Source of the DNA: Anthopleura xanthogrammica
Lineage: Eukaryota; Cnidaria; Anthozoa; Actiniaria; Actiniidae
Length of the DNA stretch: 64,000 nucleotides
Assembly: GCA_964019055.1 (NCBI GenBank)
Contig: OZ025207.1
Coordinates: forward strand, 18,563,730 to 18,627,729
Direction: 5' to 3'
Part shown: positions 34,901 to 44,802 of the stretch, piece by piece
Layout of the letters: every line of letters starts with the position of its first letter
Position numbering within the stretch: position 1 is the stretch's first letter
Notes under the pieces: generated by a model
Database searches by the model: none
The model's input: the letters and a program-made list of their open reading frames with translations, nothing else
Told to the model about the DNA's origin: nothing
Made by a program: the position numbers and the translations under genes

Positions 34901-36319
34901 ATAGACTTAGTAATGATATCCCTACTAGCCCTGTAGATGAAACAGGCATTCCTGTCGACGAGGAGGACGAGGAGTCTGGTAATTAGTACTTAAAATACGT
35001 TGAATCACGTGACGTATCGTATGTTAAGATGGGAGTAGTAATAAGTAGTTGTAATGAGGCTGCTGTTGATGATGATAGTGATGATGATGATAATAGTGAT
35101 GATAATGATGATAGTGATGATAGTGATGATGATGATGATGATGATGATAGTGATGATGGTGGTGATGAAGATGATGATTGTGATGATGATAGTGATGATA
35201 GTGATGATGGTGGTGATGATGATGATGATGATAGTGATGATGGTGGTGATGAAGATGATGATTGTGATGTTGATGATGCTGTTGATTACGATGACGATCA
35301 TGTTCATAATGATGATAATGATAGTAGTGATAATGATAGTGATGATAATGACGATGAAGGTGGTAATGATGATAGTGCTACTGCTGCTGGTGAAGGTGAT
35401 GATAGTGGTGATGATGTTGGTGATGATGATGAATAAGAGGAGAAGAAGAGGAAGTGAAAAGTGAAATTTGTGGGTATTATGTTAAAAATATAATATCTAT
35501 TGTTTTTGCAGTGGATAATGTTGGGTTATTGCGCGAGTCTGTGGCTCTAGATGCGTCACATGGTAGTGGTCGAGGAACCCCACGTATGGCTCCTCGAGAT
35601 GACGATCAAGGATCAGATGTGTCTGACTGGGATAGCTGGGAAGAGGAAGAAGAGGTAAGTATCGTAGACGATATGTGTCTCTGATTCGCATTAAACAAAT
35701 ATTTAGAAAAGTGAAGAATCATTCTGATACCAATGACTTCACCAGCTTGTGCGCGCATGACCAGAACTAATGAGGAGGAGAAAAGGAAGAAGGACTCGGA
35801 TTTTACTTTCGAGTTCATTTTCTTTGTGGTAGATTGCGCATTATCTTTTTCACTAGCGTCTCCCTTTCTTCTTCTTCCTGTACCTCCCCTACCCCGTTCC
35901 CTTCAACATTCACTCGCTTTCTTCCCTGGATAGCTTGTTCATTAGTACATTAGAATCTTTCTGATATTTGTTCTTGTTACATTCAAAAACAGGACCAGTC
36001 GGCCCTTATTGCAGTATTTGCAGATTTTCTACGCAACTTACAGAACATGTACGAAGCGAAAGTTGATCAAGGTATTGTAATCCTTTATCTTGCATATCAC
36101 TTGCGCGCCGCACATCAGGGCTAAATATGTATATTTTCTTTGTTTCAGAAATCTCCGTGTTTAGTAAGCAGCTTCAAAAATGTACGTTGATAGAGCGACA
36201 GGCTATAGCAAGGTACAGTAGAGAACATATTGTAAATATGACGCCCAAGAGCTGAAAATCGGTGGTTTACTAAAATCTGTCTTGTGGTGTTTTTGTTTTA
36301 CAGTGTGATGCATTCATAG
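13919..36319 (+). CDS. Large helical-repeat (HEAT-like) protein with acidic C-terminus, function unknown
   Basis: I do not recognise the family. Thirty-six phase-consistent GT..AG exons give about 1326 residues: 13919-14364, 17558-17619, 18151-18257, 19007-19135, 19460-19511, 20248-20345, 21102-21251, 21813-21995, 22329-22449, 22910-23296, 23955-24141, 27207-27309, 27838-27882, 28111-28151, 28289-28421, 28821-28889, 29147-29216, 29416-29473, 29607-29670, 30085-30150, 30276-30461, 30981-31058, 31139-31246, 31640-31715, 31961-32030, 32307-32349, 32691-32765, 33265-33344, 33916-33969, 34104-34182, 34555-34671, 34837-34978, 35512-35654, 35993-36071, 36149-36212, 36304-36319. No signal peptide or membrane span seen. 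Helical HEAT-like segments (for example HSVLYSLLAHPQLSIRDQA) flank a low-complexity Ser/Thr/Pro linker in exon 10. Near the C-terminus DEEDEES and DWDSWEEEEE (about residue 1270) make an acidic patch before a short final helix. Start chosen as ATG at 13919, start of the first conserved-looking frame. Confidence 0.85.
14365..17209 (+). other. Long first intron of the HEAT-like gene, no feature seen
   Basis: AT-rich sequence without a recognisable exon. One short segment (ATTTAAGAAATAAAACAGCT near 15301) recurs near 42257, so part of it is repeat-derived. Confidence 0.5.
17210..17425. mobile_element. MITE-like inverted repeat (GGGAAAGTGAGTCCT ends)
   Basis: GGGAAAGTGAGTCCT near 17229 pairs with AGGACTCACTTTCCC near 17385, and the outer GCATGAAGCATGAT and GTGCTTTGTGAGC pair partly. 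Intron 1 of the HEAT-like gene. Confidence 0.6.
17788..17826 (+). repeat. G-rich simple repeat
   Basis: GGTGGTGGTGGTGGGGGTGG followed by further TGGGG units; several adjacent G-runs could form a G-quadruplex. In intron 2 of the HEAT-like gene. Confidence 0.6.
17852..18028. mobile_element. MITE with TAGGCTACTTC-type ends
   Basis: ATAGGCTACTTCTGAGATATG..TTTGCTTGTCAC pairs with GTGACAAGCAAATCATATATTGGAAGTGGGCTAT. The inner GAGGCTCTGTGCTAAAT also pairs with TTTAGCACAGAGCCTC. Intron of the HEAT-like gene. Confidence 0.8.
18270..18550 (+). mobile_element. 5'-truncated tRNA-derived SINE with long tail
   Basis: SINE body words in plus orientation (GTTGGTTCTCTCCC, TCGAGGGTTTTCTCCGGGTT, CTCCGTAAAAACCAAC). 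The tail includes CAATTCGATCTGAGC-like sequence and a GAGCTGCGTCCTTTGTAATTC segment not seen in other copies. It begins about 15 bases after an exon donor at 18257. Confidence 0.6.
18739..18932. mobile_element. MITE with long near-perfect arms
   Basis: About 50-base arms from TTATTACTGTGCGAATC to GATTCGCACTGTAATAA share AAAAACCATGGGCACCTAG and TAGAAATATT. High arm identity suggests a fairly recent insertion. Intron of the HEAT-like gene. Confidence 0.85.
19197..19268 (+). tRNA. tRNA-like cloverleaf (anticodon AGT, Thr?), probably a SINE head
   Basis: Folds as a full cloverleaf. The 7-bp acceptor (TCTCCAG with TTGGGGA) has two wobble pairs. The D arm is GCTC-AGTGGTA-GAGC, the anticodon arm TCCGT-CTAGTAT-ATGGA, the variable loop 5 bases, and the T arm GTGGG-TTCAATT-CCCAT. 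A T-run (TTTTTT) 8-10 bases later could end Pol III transcription. Against a working tRNA: it starts with T, it lies sense in an intron, and anthozoan SINEs with such heads are known to me. Either a tRNA-like SINE or an isolated tRNA-Thr copy. Confidence 0.4.
21340..21763. mobile_element. MITE (ATAGACCTC family), interrupted by a second element
   Basis: The right end (CACCCAAGCTTAAGAGGTCTAT) and internal words (GAGTTGTATCTAGTATATTCATGTGTCTTGT, CATGCACAACAATTAAACAA) match the family copy at 12491-12689. The left end is eroded. It is split by the element at 21426-21587. Confidence 0.7.
21426..21587. mobile_element. MITE (CAGGGACYGCGGAGC family) nested in another MITE, TSD CTTGT
   Basis: The ends CAGGGACCGCGGAGC and GCTCCGCAGTGCCTG are inverse. 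The flanks CTTGT (21421-21425) and CTTGT (21588-21592) form a 5-bp target duplication. A relative is at 26357-26471. Contains a G homopolymer. Confidence 0.8.
22525..22858. mobile_element. MITE-like inverted repeat (GCAACTTGTCTYGTG ends)
   Basis: GCAACTTGTCTTGTGAAAAA at 22525 pairs with TTTTTTCCCCACGAGACAAGTTGC ending 22858. It runs to about 50 bases before the exon starting 22910, so it supplies much of the intron's 3' part. Confidence 0.65.
23511..23762. mobile_element. MITE-like inverted repeat (GCAAGATCAGCA)
   Basis: ATAGTTATGGTAAAATGCAAGATCAGCA pairs, with small gaps, with TGCTGATCTTGCGTATTACC..CATAGTTAC. The core has CGGCCGTTTGACGG-like words repeated several times (TTTGTCGG, TTTGTCAG). 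HEAT-like gene intron. Confidence 0.65.
24777..24997. mobile_element. MITE (TTACAGTGCTTCCAAT family), copy 1
   Basis: TTACAGTGCTTCCAATTACA pairs with TGTATGATTGGAAAGCACTGTAA. Inner GGTTTTGGTGGATGTC and GACCTCCACCAAAACC also pair. The same family is at 46419-46649. Confidence 0.8.
24998..26356 (+). other. Intron sequence, little recognised
   Basis: Within the 3.07-kb HEAT-like gene intron 24142-27206. Apart from a short relic of the ATAGACCTC MITE family near 25275 (TTTGGGTATAATGTTTTCCC) and a purine-rich GGGGAGGAACAAGGGG stretch near 25970, I see nothing. A possible 18-base exon at about 25815-25832 is discussed under rejected items. Confidence 0.4.
26357..26471. mobile_element. MITE (CAGGGACYGCGGAGC family), second copy
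   Basis: The ends CATGGACTGCCGAG and GGTGCTCCGCAGTCCCTG are imperfect inverses. Interior AGGGAGGGGCTGGTAGCCCC and CCACTTTTTAGGGTGCTCCG match the element at 21426-21587. Confidence 0.7.
26732..27077. mobile_element. MITE (AGTCCCCTT family), copy 2, carrying a nested MITE
   Basis: The outer arms ATCCCCTTCACAGTTCCCTG and GGGAACTGTGAAGGGGACT share GAAAGGTAGC and GGCACAGCTACC-like words with the copy at 10256. Inside, 26830-26980 is a second, separate inverted repeat, which explains why this copy is longer. Confidence 0.8.
26830..26980. mobile_element. Nested MITE
   Basis: AACACACTACTTTGCTAATAC..TTTACTCAGGGGGCAAA pairs with TTTGCCCCCTGAGTAAA..GTATTAGCAAAGTAGTGTT, arms of about 60 bases. It lies within the AGTCCCCTT-family element and so inserted later. 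Confidence 0.8.
27353..27520. mobile_element. MITE-like inverted repeat (CAATATTCTG ends)
   Basis: CAATATTCTGCAAACTCAG pairs with CTGAGTTCACAGAATATTG. Inner GCTGCTGTCAATCAAAA and GACTGGCAGCAG also pair. HEAT-like gene intron. Confidence 0.6.
27532..27720 (+). mobile_element. tRNA-derived SINE
   Basis: The head has GGCGTAGCGGATAGATTACTAG (A-box region) and CTGGGTTCGAGTCC (B-box). The body is GTGAGTAGAGTTGCTTGTTGG, CTCTCCTGTGCTTTGAGGG. Plus orientation, the same as its host gene. Confidence 0.7.
29722..29895 (+). mobile_element. Diverged tRNA-derived SINE
   Basis: B-box-like CTGGTTTGATTCCTGG, then GAGTGGAGTTCGCTTGATG, TTGTTCTCTCCCAG and CCTCCCTCCATAAAAACCAAC, matching the common SINE body. 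HEAT-like gene intron. Confidence 0.6.
30594..30975 (+). repeat. (GAT/GAC)n trinucleotide array
   Basis: About 300 bases of GATGAT with interspersed GAC in the intron before the exon starting 30981, with a degenerate tail around the GTGCAAAGCCTCTATATAG interruption. Poly-Asp or poly-Met readings are artefacts of the period. Confidence 0.95.
32449..32641. mobile_element. MITE-like inverted repeat (GGCACGG-rich family), copy 2
   Basis: ATTAGAGCAGACTTCGTACG and CATAGTCATACAAATACTGCTCTAT are the ends. The core repeats GAATGTTTTCATACACGGCACGG twice. Same family as 3886-4039, with an internal partial duplication. Confidence 0.7.
32818..32985 (+). mobile_element. tRNA-derived SINE
   Basis: Plus-strand head GGTGGTGTACGCTGC and CTACCGGGCTCGG, then GTGAGTAGGGTTGTTTGTTG, CTCCTGTGCTTCG and CCTCCCTCCACAAAAATCAAC. 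The tail abuts the MITE starting 32992. Confidence 0.65.
32992..33129. mobile_element. MITE (TAGACCCCTTGCAGCA family), copy 1
   Basis: ATAGACCCCTTGCAGCAG and the inverse of CACGTGAAATGGATCTAT form the ends. Inner GTAGCTCAACTTGGAGGACAAA pairs with TTTGTCCTCCTAATTGAGCTG. Copies also at 40284-40420 and 53052-53154. Confidence 0.8.
33737..33838. mobile_element. Small inverted repeat
   Basis: CTATTAGTGTCGTCACGCAA pairs with GCGTGACGACACTAATAG, and AGTCT with AGACT at the outside. The core is GCTGCTACTAGAAGGAGAG. In a HEAT-like gene intron. Confidence 0.65.
35063..35440 (+). repeat. Second (GAT)n-rich array
   Basis: About 380 bases of degenerate GATGAT/AGTGAT repeat in the intron between exons ending 34978 and starting 35512. 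It reads as a 135-residue Asp-rich frame, but the flanking splice sites and phases are cleanly satisfied without it. Confidence 0.9.
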
Positions 36320-38737
36320 GATCAATGGCAGAAGACAACAGTACCACCCCACCAAGTACATGCCAACTAAGGAATTCAAGAAATCGTAAAGAATTTTATA
36401 CTGATTGGAACCGTATATATGTCATCTAGATAGTATGCCTGCTACGAGAACATACCTTAGTGACACGCGTGGGAAACGTCTGCGCATGCTCTAAGTCCGT
36501 ATGCAAATTAGTCAAAAGCGTCTTCGTGCCATTGTAAAAATATGCAAATCTGACTTTCACACTTCCCTGAAGAATAGTCTTTACAAAATGCCAAAACTTA
36601 AAGTCAGTTCTTAAAACTTAAGGCAATTTTTTTCATATTGTCTTTATTAATACAGTATCTTGGTCTCACAAAAGTATACCCGCGAAATTTTTTGTATACT
36701 TGGAGATAACAAGCATTTACTTTCTCACTAAAACTCTTGTAAATTCTTGGAAAGCGTGCTGAAAGGCACGCATGCGTAAACGTTTTTCTCTAGTGTCTAC
36801 CTTAGTAGGTGAAGGATCTTTGTGACGCCCTACACGGGCTAACCAATCATAGTAGTTTACTGCTCATCCAATCAGAATGCATAAAACAGACACGACGTCA
36901 TTCATCCAATTACAGCGCGGCACGTCATGACATGTCCTTATATAGCACACTTTCGATATTACGGTTGAGTGATCACGCACAAAGAAATTCAAGGCGAGCT
37001 TCCGGGTAAACAAAAGAATATATTAGGATTCCTCCATTGTTTCCCGAGAGCCCCGTCTTGAATTGCTTTGTTCGAGATCACTCAACCAGATTATCGTAAA
37101 TGGGCTATTTTATCAAAGTCATGCGGGAACTGTTATTTATCCCCGCGTTTTTAGGTTATTCTTAAAACTCAAATTTTACTATTAAATTAAGTTTATTTAT
37201 TAACACCGTTACTCTTATCACCGGTACTTATTATGTCCAGAAACACTACTTCCCCAGACGTTTGAGTGTTTGGACGTTTTCTTATCGGGGGCCAAATGGT
37301 GATTCAAACAACCATTCCTCCAAATATTTATTGCATTTAATGTGCAGTTAATTCAATAAGGGTTGTCTTATAGATCCTGAATACTCACAGTGAATTGCAA
37401 CTCGAGTTACTGAGATGAATTATAGCGAGGACTCTGATTACACGCAGGTAGGGTGACCCTATTGCTTGGCTAGTTCTTGTTTTTTTGCTGTTCCTTGGGG
37501 AAAGAAAACAAGACTTGTTCCTTGCGCCAGGGTTATCCTACCTTCATGTGAACTGCCTCTCAGAATCCAGAGCAATGTTAAACTAAAGATTTAAACATTG
37601 GGTTAATGGACTCCTTCGACGATACGGCGGCCATCTTGAATCGCAAGGCACTATGGGTCGTCCAGGGGGCAAAACAAAACAAAGATGGCGGATGATATAT
37701 AGGATTTCGTTTATTTGACTTTCTTCCATGTCTATCTTCTCATATCTTGACATTATCTAGTGATGAATTGTGAATGTTGATCGACGCCATTACTGTAACA
37801 AAGCTTTGTATATTTGCCCCTATCAAGATGGCCGTCGTATGCTCGAAGTAATCCATTGCTTATTGTGTCATGGCTTCAATGGTGGTGCGCAATTCACGAC
37901 GTATTATTCAACATTTATAAAACAATCCTTTCTTAACCTTGTTAACTCTAAATATGTTTTTCAGCATTTCTGGCACTTAAGCTTGCTTTAACTGTTAGGT
38001 ATTTGTTAACCTAATTATCAGACTCGCTCCCCCCCCCCCCCCCCCCCCCCAACCGCACTTTACCGTTAAAAGTGAAAGGAGCGAGGCGGAACAGAGAGAA
38101 GTTGATAACAAAGCTAGCGATACTCGTTGCTATTTTTCTCGCCGTTAGAACTGAGTTGCCCTGTTGTATTGTATCTTGCGGCAGCAATGCAACAAATATC
38201 TTGCCAAAAAAATTCAAATCTTTGAACTTGTCTCTTCAACATACACGCGCCTATATTGAATGCTGTACATAGTGCGCGTGTACAAATATGATAGGCACTG
38301 CAAGAAAAGCTAAAATCTTACAACGTGTAGCGCCAGCTGGTGATTACTGTAGTTGGTGAATTGTATTAGTTGGAATGAAAGATTTTAATGCTTTAGCTTT
38401 TAAAAGAATTATGTTGAAAAAAAAGTGATTAAAAATTTTATGAATTACACTTTGACGTCATACGTACTACTTTGCTTAATACTATCGTATCCTGTTCACA
38501 AAATTCCTCCTTTTCCCCAGAATAAACGAGTATTAAAATGAATGGATAATTCAATAATTCCAATTAACAAGAATAAATGGGCGAGTGAATAAATGAATGA
38601 AGAAATTCACAAATGAATGGATGGATAAATGGGTGGAATGAATAAATGAAAATTGATGGACGGAGGAAAAAACTACACAATTTGTTACTGGAATTACGCA
38701 TAGTAATTTTCTTGGTCCTTCTAGGTCGAATTAGAAT
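36320..38737. other. Spacer between the HEAT-like gene and FCSK
   Basis: No gene seen. I found no AATAAA soon after the HEAT-like stop. CCAAT-type boxes cluster at about 36841-36915 and a TATATA motif is near 36940, which could be a promoter but lies over 2 kb from the FCSK start. Two GCCATCTTGAAT/AAGATGGCGG words (YY1-like) sit near 37630-37690. A C homopolymer is at about 38031-38050. Confidence 0.4.
36955..37100. mobile_element. Imperfect inverted repeat
   Basis: GGTTGAGTGATCACGCACAA pairs with the inverse of TTCGAGATCACTCAACC, and AATTCAAGGCGAGCTTCCGGG with CCCGAGAGCCCCGTCTTGAATT. An old MITE-like element in the spacer. Confidence 0.5.
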
Positions 38738-38905
38738 TTAGATTGGAAGGTTGGTTTTCGCGGAGGGAGGAAAATCGGAGAACTTGGAAAAGCCCTCGAA
38801 GCACGGGAGACCGCCGACAACACTGAGGCTGGCGGGACTCGAACCCGCGGGTCGAATTGGTGAGAGGCAAGCGCTCTGACTGCTACGCTATACACCCGTT
38901 CTCAC
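38738..38905 (-). mobile_element. tRNA-derived SINE
   Basis: Reverse-oriented: AGGAAAATCGGAGAAC, CCCTCGAAGCACGGGAGA, then GCGGGACTCGAACCCGCGGG (B-box inverse) and CTGACTGCTACGCTATACACCCG (A-box inverse). Located 360 bases upstream of the FCSK start. Confidence 0.75.
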
Positions 38906-39266
38906 ATCATATTATGGGTGAATAAATGAATATTGAAGGAATGGAATGGAGCAATGGGTGAATGAATACATGTCGATATGATGATGAATTGCATTGAATA
39001 TTTACACCATCTAGCTGGGTTTCCTGTGGTATACTTGGCTGTGTGGGTCCTGGTTCGCCTATGAGTAATTTAAGAACTTTCTAAGAAAATATTTTTTGTT
39101 TATACTCCATGTAGTATGCTAGTCATAGACGCCCAAAATTTAACTCTTATTTGTGTATACTAAGCTCTTAAAGGGTGTTTTTTTATCATCTGATGTCAAA
39201 TTTCATTGCTTTTTAAAGAAATCGATTCTTTCATTCATCGTAAGCTTAAAGTTTGCCAAACAAAAT

Positions 39267-42200
39267 ATGGCTTCTTCTTCTTCATCATCTTCGTCTTCTC
39301 CTCCTGTTTGGTCGGCGATTGTCTTGACTTGCCAGAATAAAACAAGTGCTGATGCCTTTAAGAAAGGTAACTAAATAAGTAGATGGATAATACTTATTAG
39401 ATTTGTGCAGAATTGAGTGTCTCGGTGGTTGCAGGATGAACTTGTTTGATTGTCACGCTATTCGATCTTACAATTTTTAAACGATGCAACTTTTTAAAAA
39501 AACCTGCGTCATTACCATCTTCTGGAAGCCAAAAAGGCTTAAAAGTTAGTTGGCTTAACTCTGATGAGATGAAATAACATTACCGTAACCTTTATAATGG
39601 TTTTTAAAGATATTAAGCTTAATGATGGCACAGATTTCTGGTGTGAAGTATAAGCTTACGTCCTTCATTCTAACACTTGTACTGTAAGAAGAATTTCCAA
39701 GGCGTGGTAAGCTAAATATATGTATTGTACTTTGATTTAGAGCTTGACATTCGCCAGAATGAAGGCTTCATAGACAAGAACACACTTATCTTGGCCATAG
39801 AGGATCCTAAGTCTCGAGTAGGCAGTGGAGGAGCCACTTTGAATGCTCTGCTTGTCGTTACTGAGCATCTGTCTGCAGAAGCAGGATTTACTGTAAGTTA
39901 GTGGCCCAGCCCACTGTACTGGGGGGGGGGGGCACATACGTCCTGAAAGAAGAGAGGAAGTATCAACTTCTGGAAAGGAGGAGGGGCAAAGACATCCGAA
40001 CGGCTTGGAGAAATTTAGTCACAATACCATGTACACCAGGGGATTGCTACATAATGCCTTCAAAGATGAAGGTGGAGAGCATAACAACTGCAAGAAAGAT
40101 GGGAGGGGTGAAAACATTCCAGTGGTTGGGAGAAACCTTATCATGTTTCAGAAGGAGGCTGAGGGAGTAAGAGGGGTGGGAGCTAGGGAAAGGGGAGTGG
40201 AAGAGGGTGTTTGAAATACAAGATAATACTACAATACAGATGTTTCTTGAATGATCCTAACACATTTGCATTGTTTTTTTCTAAAGACCCCTTGCAGCAT
40301 GTCAGAATGCAGCTCAATTTGGAGGGCAAAACAATAAGCTCAAATTCTCAGGATACAAAAATTCTTTTGTTTTGTCCTCCAAATTGAGCTGCTCTGATGT
40401 CAGGTAAAAGGGGTCTATAGAGTAAATGATAATACAATATTTGCTTGTACATAATCACAGACTTCGTAACATTTTCATGTACTTTTGCTTTGTAGACTAT
40501 AGATGCAAGTGTCATAACCAAAAGTAGAATTCTAATCATGCATATGGTATGTACACTAGCTAGTGTGATCAATGTATATAGCTATGATCTCAGCCTGAAC
40601 CCCTTTCAGCAATTACCACAGAACCTCAATTGGTCAGGAGGACAATATATAGATGATGCTAGTCTGCTGCAACAATTCACAGCAATGAAAGACAAACATC
40701 TTACCCCTAAACACACATCAAGAGTTCCACGCTACTGCTCTAAGCGCATGCTCATGTGATGAAAAAGTGGAAAAGTATTTTGTAAAATATATGCAATATT
40801 TTGATTGTATATTTCTTGTCGAGCACAATTTTTATCAAATATTCAAGATCAAATACCATAAAGCTAACTCTGAATCGAACATACAGAAATGTTGCATATT
40901 TTACAAAATATGTTCCCACTTTTTCATCACGTGAGCATGCCCTTAGAGCAGTAGCGTGGAACTCTTGATGTGTGTATGCCACCTATATCCTACTTTTGAA
41001 AATAATAGGAAAATTTGAGGACAAATTGTAACCAGGGTTTGATGTGGCATTTTTTTTTCTTCTCTTCAGGGTCGTGACTATCCATTCAGTCCTTGTGGAA
41101 GGGCCTTTACTACATTACCTGCAAAACACAGCAGCAGTCAATCAGTAGCACTGGCTGATTCATTGGTTACCAACTTTGACTGTCTTCTTCATTATCTGAC
41201 AAAAAATGTAAGTCAAGCAAATTTTTAGATAATTAACAGTGTATTTTCAATCTGTAAAATGCTTATTCCTAGATTTTGAGCAAGTGATCCCAAGAGTTGG
41301 ATGAGGAGTAATCATGCACTGTGGAAATAATGGAAATAATTTATTTCTATTATTTGAATGAACATACACTGTTAAAAATATATTCCATTTCTCTCTCTCT
41401 CTCCAAGCCATGCATGAAAATCAAGGAGGATTCATGTTAGAATCCTGATCTTGGAAATTCCAATACGCATGTGTCTGTGAGAATAAATGGTGTTGTAGAG
41501 ACACCTTTTCTATACTCAACATCAAATAAGAGTAGAGTTTGTTGGGTCCTTCTCTTGATTTTAGGATTTTTCTCTGGGTTCTCAGGTTTCCCTCCTACAA
41601 AACCCAACATTGTACATTCTAATTTGATCTGTGAGTTAGCCGTGCCCCGACTTTGATCAGCCCAGATGTTGTTTCAGGGTTTGATCTGTGAGTTAGTCAT
41701 GCCCTGACTTAGTCAGCCAGAGGCCGTTTCAGGGTTTGTTCTGTGAGTTAGCCATGCCCTGACTTAGATCAGCCCAGAGGTTGTTTCAGGGTTCGATCTG
41801 TGAGTTAGCCGTGCCCTGACTTAGATCAGCCCAGTGGTTGATTCAGGGTTCGATCTGTGAGTTAGCCATGTCTTGACTTAGATCAGCACAGAGGTTGTTT
41901 CAGGGTTCGATCTGTGAGTTAGCCGTGCCCTGACTTAGATCAGCCCAGTGGTTGATTCAGGGTGCGATCTGTGAGTTAGCCATGTCTTGACTTAGATCAG
42001 CACAGATTGAGATGGACTAATTCTAGCAATAATGGCTGTCATTTTTTATTTTGTATAATTATATAATACTTTTTATTTTATTTCCAGATCTGCTGTGGTT
42101 CTCCTAATGGTGTATGGGTCTCCAGCACAGATATGATGTTGTCTGTACCATCCAATACAGGTATAACAGGTTTCTTGCGATAGCCCATTAATTTCATTTC

Positions 42201-44760
42201 ATTTTTTATGCACCCCCTTCCGACCCAGTTAAAAATTTTCATATCTATTTCAGATTATCATTTAAGAAATAAAACAGCTTTTTTCTAATTAAAAATAACT
42301 CTTTTAAATCTTGCTTTCTGGTTGGTTGAATGAGGGCTTTACAGCACTTTTCATATTTTTGTGACTTACTGACTCCAGACACCTGGCATTTTGGCTTCTG
42401 TCAATCAAACGTACGATGGGCCAAGCTCATTCAGATCTCGAATGATAAAGAAATTCCCTTGTGAAAACCCCTGTCTAGTCACAGGAATTTCCTGATTGCT
42501 CGATCAGAATGAACTGGGCCTGTTGTAATTTTGATTGATGGAAGCCAAAACGCCAGGTGAACAGTTTAGGTCATAGAAATATGAAAAGCGCTGTAATGCT
42601 TTATGAGAATACACAGCACATGCCCATACTTTCTATTTCATATTAATTTATACAACTGTTTTGTGCTTCTTCCTAACACCTCTTGTGTTCTGCAACATGA
42701 CATGTTCGATTCATGTGCTTTCTATATATATATTTCTTCGATATTTATCAGAAATCAACTGGACAAGTATTTCAGAAGATATTGTTTTACTGCTGTATGA
42801 AGGCAATATGGATTATGCTCAGCACCATGGTGTGTGCAAACTGGATGATAAGGTACTAATAGAAGCTTGATATGACTGTTGTTGAACCAAGGCTTTTTTT
42901 AACTGCATATAGACCTTTTTAGCTTTGGCATTATATTTTCCCATTTCAGACCACGTCATTCTCTTAAGAATCTTTGTTTAAGTTTTATATCCATATTCAT
43001 GTGTCTAGGGAATGACACATGGTCTGAAATGGGAAAACATTATGCCCAAGATAGAGGATCCCAATAGTCTGGATCATATATCATGGAACTGCAAGAATTG
43101 TTGTGGGTCTTAAATTAACAAATGCTTTGAAAGGAGGGAGGGAGGAAGAGGAGGGGTACTGGTCGAGCGTGAATGACTGGTTGACACACTGCCAGCAAAG
43201 TAAAAGGTATTAATAATTAAGTCCAATGTCACACACACTAGCATATTTACTAAACTGCTCTCTGACCAATGCATGTAGCTTTAGCTTTAGCTACCCTTAA
43301 AATGGAGAACTGGCTGAGAGAGAGCATAAAAGGTGCACCATTTTCCCCATGAAAGAGCATTTCGTGGTGAAGAAGCTGGCATAGTTACATAATTGTTTTG
43401 TCTTTTTTTTTTACATATTATAATTAATATTATTTTGGTTTAACAGGGAATTGTCAAGAATATGATCTACAAAGGAAGTGAGGAGGAACTAAAAGATTTT
43501 GCTTTAGCCAATGGGAAAATGCCTATTGTAAGTGAAACTACATATTCCACATGCAATCATTTGAAGTTTAAATTTTATTTAAGTTTTTGCACACAAACCT
43601 TTGAACCTTCAAATTTTAAGGATACCTGAAACAAGCTCTTGGCTGATCAAAGTCAGGGCATGGATAACTCATAGATCAGGACAGAGAATTTATGTTGTTA
43701 GCTTTTAAGCATTAAAATGCATAGGAAAACCAGAGTTGTGTTATTTGGCTGCTTAAATTAAGTCTTGTATATGAAAATCCATCTAACTTTATGAAGTTTA
43801 CTCTTCTTCAGGTTGGCAGTACAGTGTTTTTCAATGAGAAAGCAGTAGCTAAGCTCTTGACACTGCACTCCTATCCTCCACTAGATGCTTGTACTTATTA
43901 TGGTCTGGATAATGGTGCCAAACCAATACAGGTGGGTTCTTGGCAGTACTTGATGATTAGTACTGGAATAGAGAAAGGGTGAAATGAATGAATAAATGAA
44001 TGAGATAATGGAAGATGTGCAATATCCAACCACCCATTCCTTCCAAAAATCAATCAAGTAAATTGTACTAAATAAAATAGATGAACACATTGAATAAATA
44101 ATGAATGAAATATGCCATCCTTGTTTTTGTTTTTATGAGGGTAGCACTAATTAATAGCCAGTGGCTACGGTAAAAAACCTGTGGCCCTCCTTCCATGATC
44201 AAATTGGAATTTAGAGGTTAGGAAAACTGGAGAACCCAAAGAAAAACCCAAAAAGCACAGGAGAGAACCAACTAGAAACTCTTCTTACATATGACACCGA
44301 GCCTGGCGGGACTCAAACCTGGGTCCCATTGGTGAGAGGCGAACACTCTCACTGCTATGCCACCCATGCTTCCTGGAAGGATTGGGAAGGAAAGTACGAA
44401 CAAATAAAGGAAGGGATGGACAAACAAATTAAGGAATTAGTATTTTATGCTAGTTTTAGATTGTGTGTCTCTGCTGTGCATTGCAGTATCTTTTTTTGAT
44501 CAGTGTATGTTTTTTCCACAGATTGCCCTGTTTTTCCATATTCTTCTGACCATGGCTACTGACATTTCTAAAGAGGATTTTGAGTGTGGTAAACCCAGTG
44601 GTTCTTATGGTAAAAGTACAAGAACAGGTGTGAAGAAAATGACTGATGAGGAAATGGACCTGATGACTGGAGCAAGGAAGACATTGTGGACACACCTTAG
44701 GGGAATAAAAGTAAAGGGAGGTAAGAACACCAGACAGACAGACGGACGGACGGACGGACG

Positions 44761-44802
<42 letters not shown>

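Noticed and set aside
35029..35464. Asp-rich and Met-rich ORFs at the GAT array, and similar ones at 30579-31030
   Set aside because: Trinucleotide repeat in introns; flanking exons join in phase without them.
36841..36945. CCAAT/TATA cluster as the FCSK promoter
   Set aside because: It is over 2 kb upstream of the first FCSK exon and inside or beside an inverted repeat; no transcript support, so left as a note only.
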